23,100 bases of DNA from Galactobacter sp. GTDB taxonomy: Bacteria > Actinomycetota > Actinomycetes > Actinomycetales > Micrococcaceae. The number at the start of each line of letters is the position of its first letter. The first letter of the stretch is position 1. The position numbers were made by a program, and so were the translations under genes. Of this stretch, positions 21,710 through 23,100 are shown piece after piece. Location: assembly GCA_022712075.1 (NCBI GenBank), contig JALAHE010000005.1:1-23100 (forward strand). Direction: 5' to 3'. A model generated the notes under the pieces. That model was not told the DNA's origin. It did not search any database and was given only the letters and a program-made list of their open reading frames with translations.

Positions 21710-21807
21710 GAGGCGCGGAGCGTCCCGCGCGGGCGGGGCGACGGTCCGCGCCAGCGCCCGGTGCCCGAGGGCGGTGGCGCCGCGAAGGCACGAGGAGAGG
21801 AAACACC

Positions 21808-23100
21808 GTGGAGACAGCCAGCCGCAGCGCCCAGGACGAGGTCGTCGAGATCACGCGAGCGCTCATCAGGATCGATACCTCGAACGATGGCTCCGGTGCC
21901 GCCTCGGCCAACGAGGCGCCGGCCGCGGCGTACGTGGCGCAGCTGCTGGCCGAGGTGGGCATCGAATCCCGGATCTACGAATCGGCTCCGGGCCGCGCGA
22001 ACCTCGTGGCGCGAATCCCCGGGCGCGATCGCTCGCTTCCCGCCCTCATCCTGCACGGGCATCTCGACGTGGTTCCCGCGGCGGCGGAGGACTGGAGCGT
22101 CGATCCCTTTGCCGCCGAGCTCATCGACGGCATGATCTGGGGCCGCGGTGCGGTGGATATGAAGAATATGGACGCCATGATTCTGACGGCCGTGCGCGAG
22201 ATCATCCGTTCGGGCGAGCTGCCCCCCCGGGACCTCATCGTGGCGATGTTTGCCGACGAGGAGGCTGGCGGCCTGTTCGGTGCCCAGTGGATGGTGGATC
22301 ACCACCCGGAGGAGTTCGAGGGGGCCGGCTGGGCCATCTCCGAGGTGGGCGGCTTCTCGACGACGGTGGCCGGGACCCGCGCCTACCTCGTCCAGACGGC
22401 CGAGAAGGGGATGGCGTGGCTGGGGCTCACGGCCCAAGGCACCGCCGGGCACGGCTCTCAGACGAACTCCGATAACGCGGTGCTGCACCTGGCGCAGGCG
22501 CTAACCAGGATCGGCGAGCACGATTGGGGCCGCAGCTACCACCCGTCCACGCTGGAGCTGCTGGAGGGCGTGGCCCGCCTCAACGGCACGACCTTCGACC
22601 CGGAGGACCCTTCGCCCACGCTCGAGGCGCTGGGCGACGCCGCCAAATTCGTCACCGGCACGCTCGCCACGACCGTCAACCCCACGGTGCTGCGTGCGGG
22701 CTACAAGGACAACGTCATCCCGTCCACGGCGAGCGCGCGCATCGACGTCCGCACGCTGCCCGGGCAGCACCACGAGACCATCGCCACGCTCCAGGCGCTC
22801 GCGGGCGAGAAGGTGACGGTGGAGCGGGGCCTCGAATTCGAGTCGATGCACGCGCCGGCCGACGCACCGCTGGTTGAACTGATGGGTGAGCTCCTGCGCG
22901 AGGCCGATCCGGGTGCCGAGGTGTTCCCCTACATGCTACCCGCGGGCACGGACAACAAGGCCCTGGCGCGCCTCGGCGTCTCAGGCTACGGCTTTGCGCC
23001 CCTGCGCCTCCCGGCCGAGCTCGATTTCACCGGCATGTTCCACGGCGTCGACGAGCGGGTTCCCGTTTCCGCTCTGCACTTCGGCCTCGACGTGCTCGGC
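21808..23100 (+). CDS. M20 family metallopeptidase (ArgE/DapE/dipeptidase type), 3' end cut by window
   Basis: The frame is open for 431 codons to the window edge with no stop. Family members of this type are about 440 aa, so probably only a few residues are missing. It is a di-zinc amidohydrolase fold: HGHLD (83-87) with metal ligand His85 and Asp87, bridging Asp118 in GRGAVDMKN, the catalytic/ligand pair Glu151-Glu152 in FADEEAGG, Glu179 in SEVGG, and the C-terminal ligand His in FHGVDER. A dimerisation lid domain lies between about 195 and 320. The start is GTG at 21808 with GAGGAGAGG upstream. Similar proteins are annotated as dipeptidases or acyl-amino-acid deacylases; the substrate cannot be assigned. 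It is divergent from tRNA-Leu. Confidence 0.88.
   Translation, partial: METASRSAQDEVVEITRALIRIDTSNDGSGAASANEAPAAAYVAQLLAEVGIESRIYESAPGRANLVARIPGRDRSLPALILHGHLDVVPAAAEDWSVDPFAAELIDGMIWGRGAVDMKNMDAMILTAVREIIRSGELPPRDLIVAMFADEEAGGLFGAQWMVDHHPEEFEGAGWAISEVGGFSTTVAGTRAYLVQTAEKGMAWLGLTAQGTAGHGSQTNSDNAVLHLAQALTRIGEHDWGRSYHPSTLELLEGVARLNGTTFDPEDPSPTLEALGDAAKFVTGTLATTVNPTVLRAGYKDNVIPSTASARIDVRTLPGQHHETIATLQALAGEKVTVERGLEFESMHAPADAPLVELMGELLREADPGAEVFPYMLPAGTDNKALARLGVSGYGFAPLRLPAELDFTGMFHGVDERVPVSALHFGLDVLG

Noticed and set aside
1..23100. CRISPR array, insertion sequence, prophage or toxin-antitoxin system
   Set aside because: I saw no spaced repeats, transposase, integrase or phage motifs and no small paired toxin/antitoxin frames; composition is uniform apart from the short AT-rich block.

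Overview
The window is very GC-rich, gene-dense DNA from a chromosome of an aerobic, high-GC Gram-positive bacterium (Actinomycetota). The gene set and order look most like Micrococcales: SURF1/DUF3099/FabG, then SerB, an ABC ATPase, a TSUP permease, a TrmH-type methylase and type B L31, plus a mycothiol glycosyltransferase gene. That placement is inference from gene content recalled from memory; no 16S or other marker is present. No phage, transposon, CRISPR array, integrase or defence island is visible. This is ordinary core chromosome with a few interesting details.

Layout. (1) 115-1800, minus strand: a tightly overlapping operon of a DUF3099 membrane protein, a 95-aa Cys/His protein and SURF1 (cytochrome oxidase assembly). 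(2) 1976-3503, plus strand: fabG and a second SDR whose catalytic Tyr slot is not Tyr. They end at a strong bidirectional terminator shared with (3) 3588-5609, minus strand, a membrane-anchored VanW-family protein. (4) 5739-6626, minus strand, serB (phosphoserine phosphatase), divergent from (5) 6721-9104, plus strand: ABC ATPase, TSUP permease and TrmH/SpoU RNA methylase with short or overlapping junctions. (6) 9220-9474, rpmE2 (zinc-free L31) with a leader hairpin. (7) 9657-10733, a lipoate-protein-ligase-like protein, convergent with (8) pepN (10833-13463, minus).

(9) 13738-20166 is the most coherent functional unit. It is a divergent fatty-acid module: acyl-CoA oxidase/dehydrogenase and a TetR regulator on the minus strand, and thiolase, high-molecular-weight FabG and a MaoC-type hydratase on the plus strand. 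A perfect inverted repeat (14-bp arms, 5-bp spacer, 16549-16581) lies exactly between the two arms and overlaps both candidate -10 boxes, so the TetR protein very probably controls both directions. The content parallels the M. tuberculosis fadE5/fadA2/fabG4/htdX cluster.

(10) 20177-21364, minus strand: an mshA-like glycosyltransferase interrupted by one in-frame TAG before its EX7E motif. (11) 21493-21576, minus strand: tRNA-Leu(GAG) with promoter and terminator. (12) 21808 to the window end, plus strand: an M20-family metallopeptidase cut by the window edge.

Points most worth a second look are the mshA nonsense codon, the divergent operator and its module, and the SDR lacking the catalytic Tyr.
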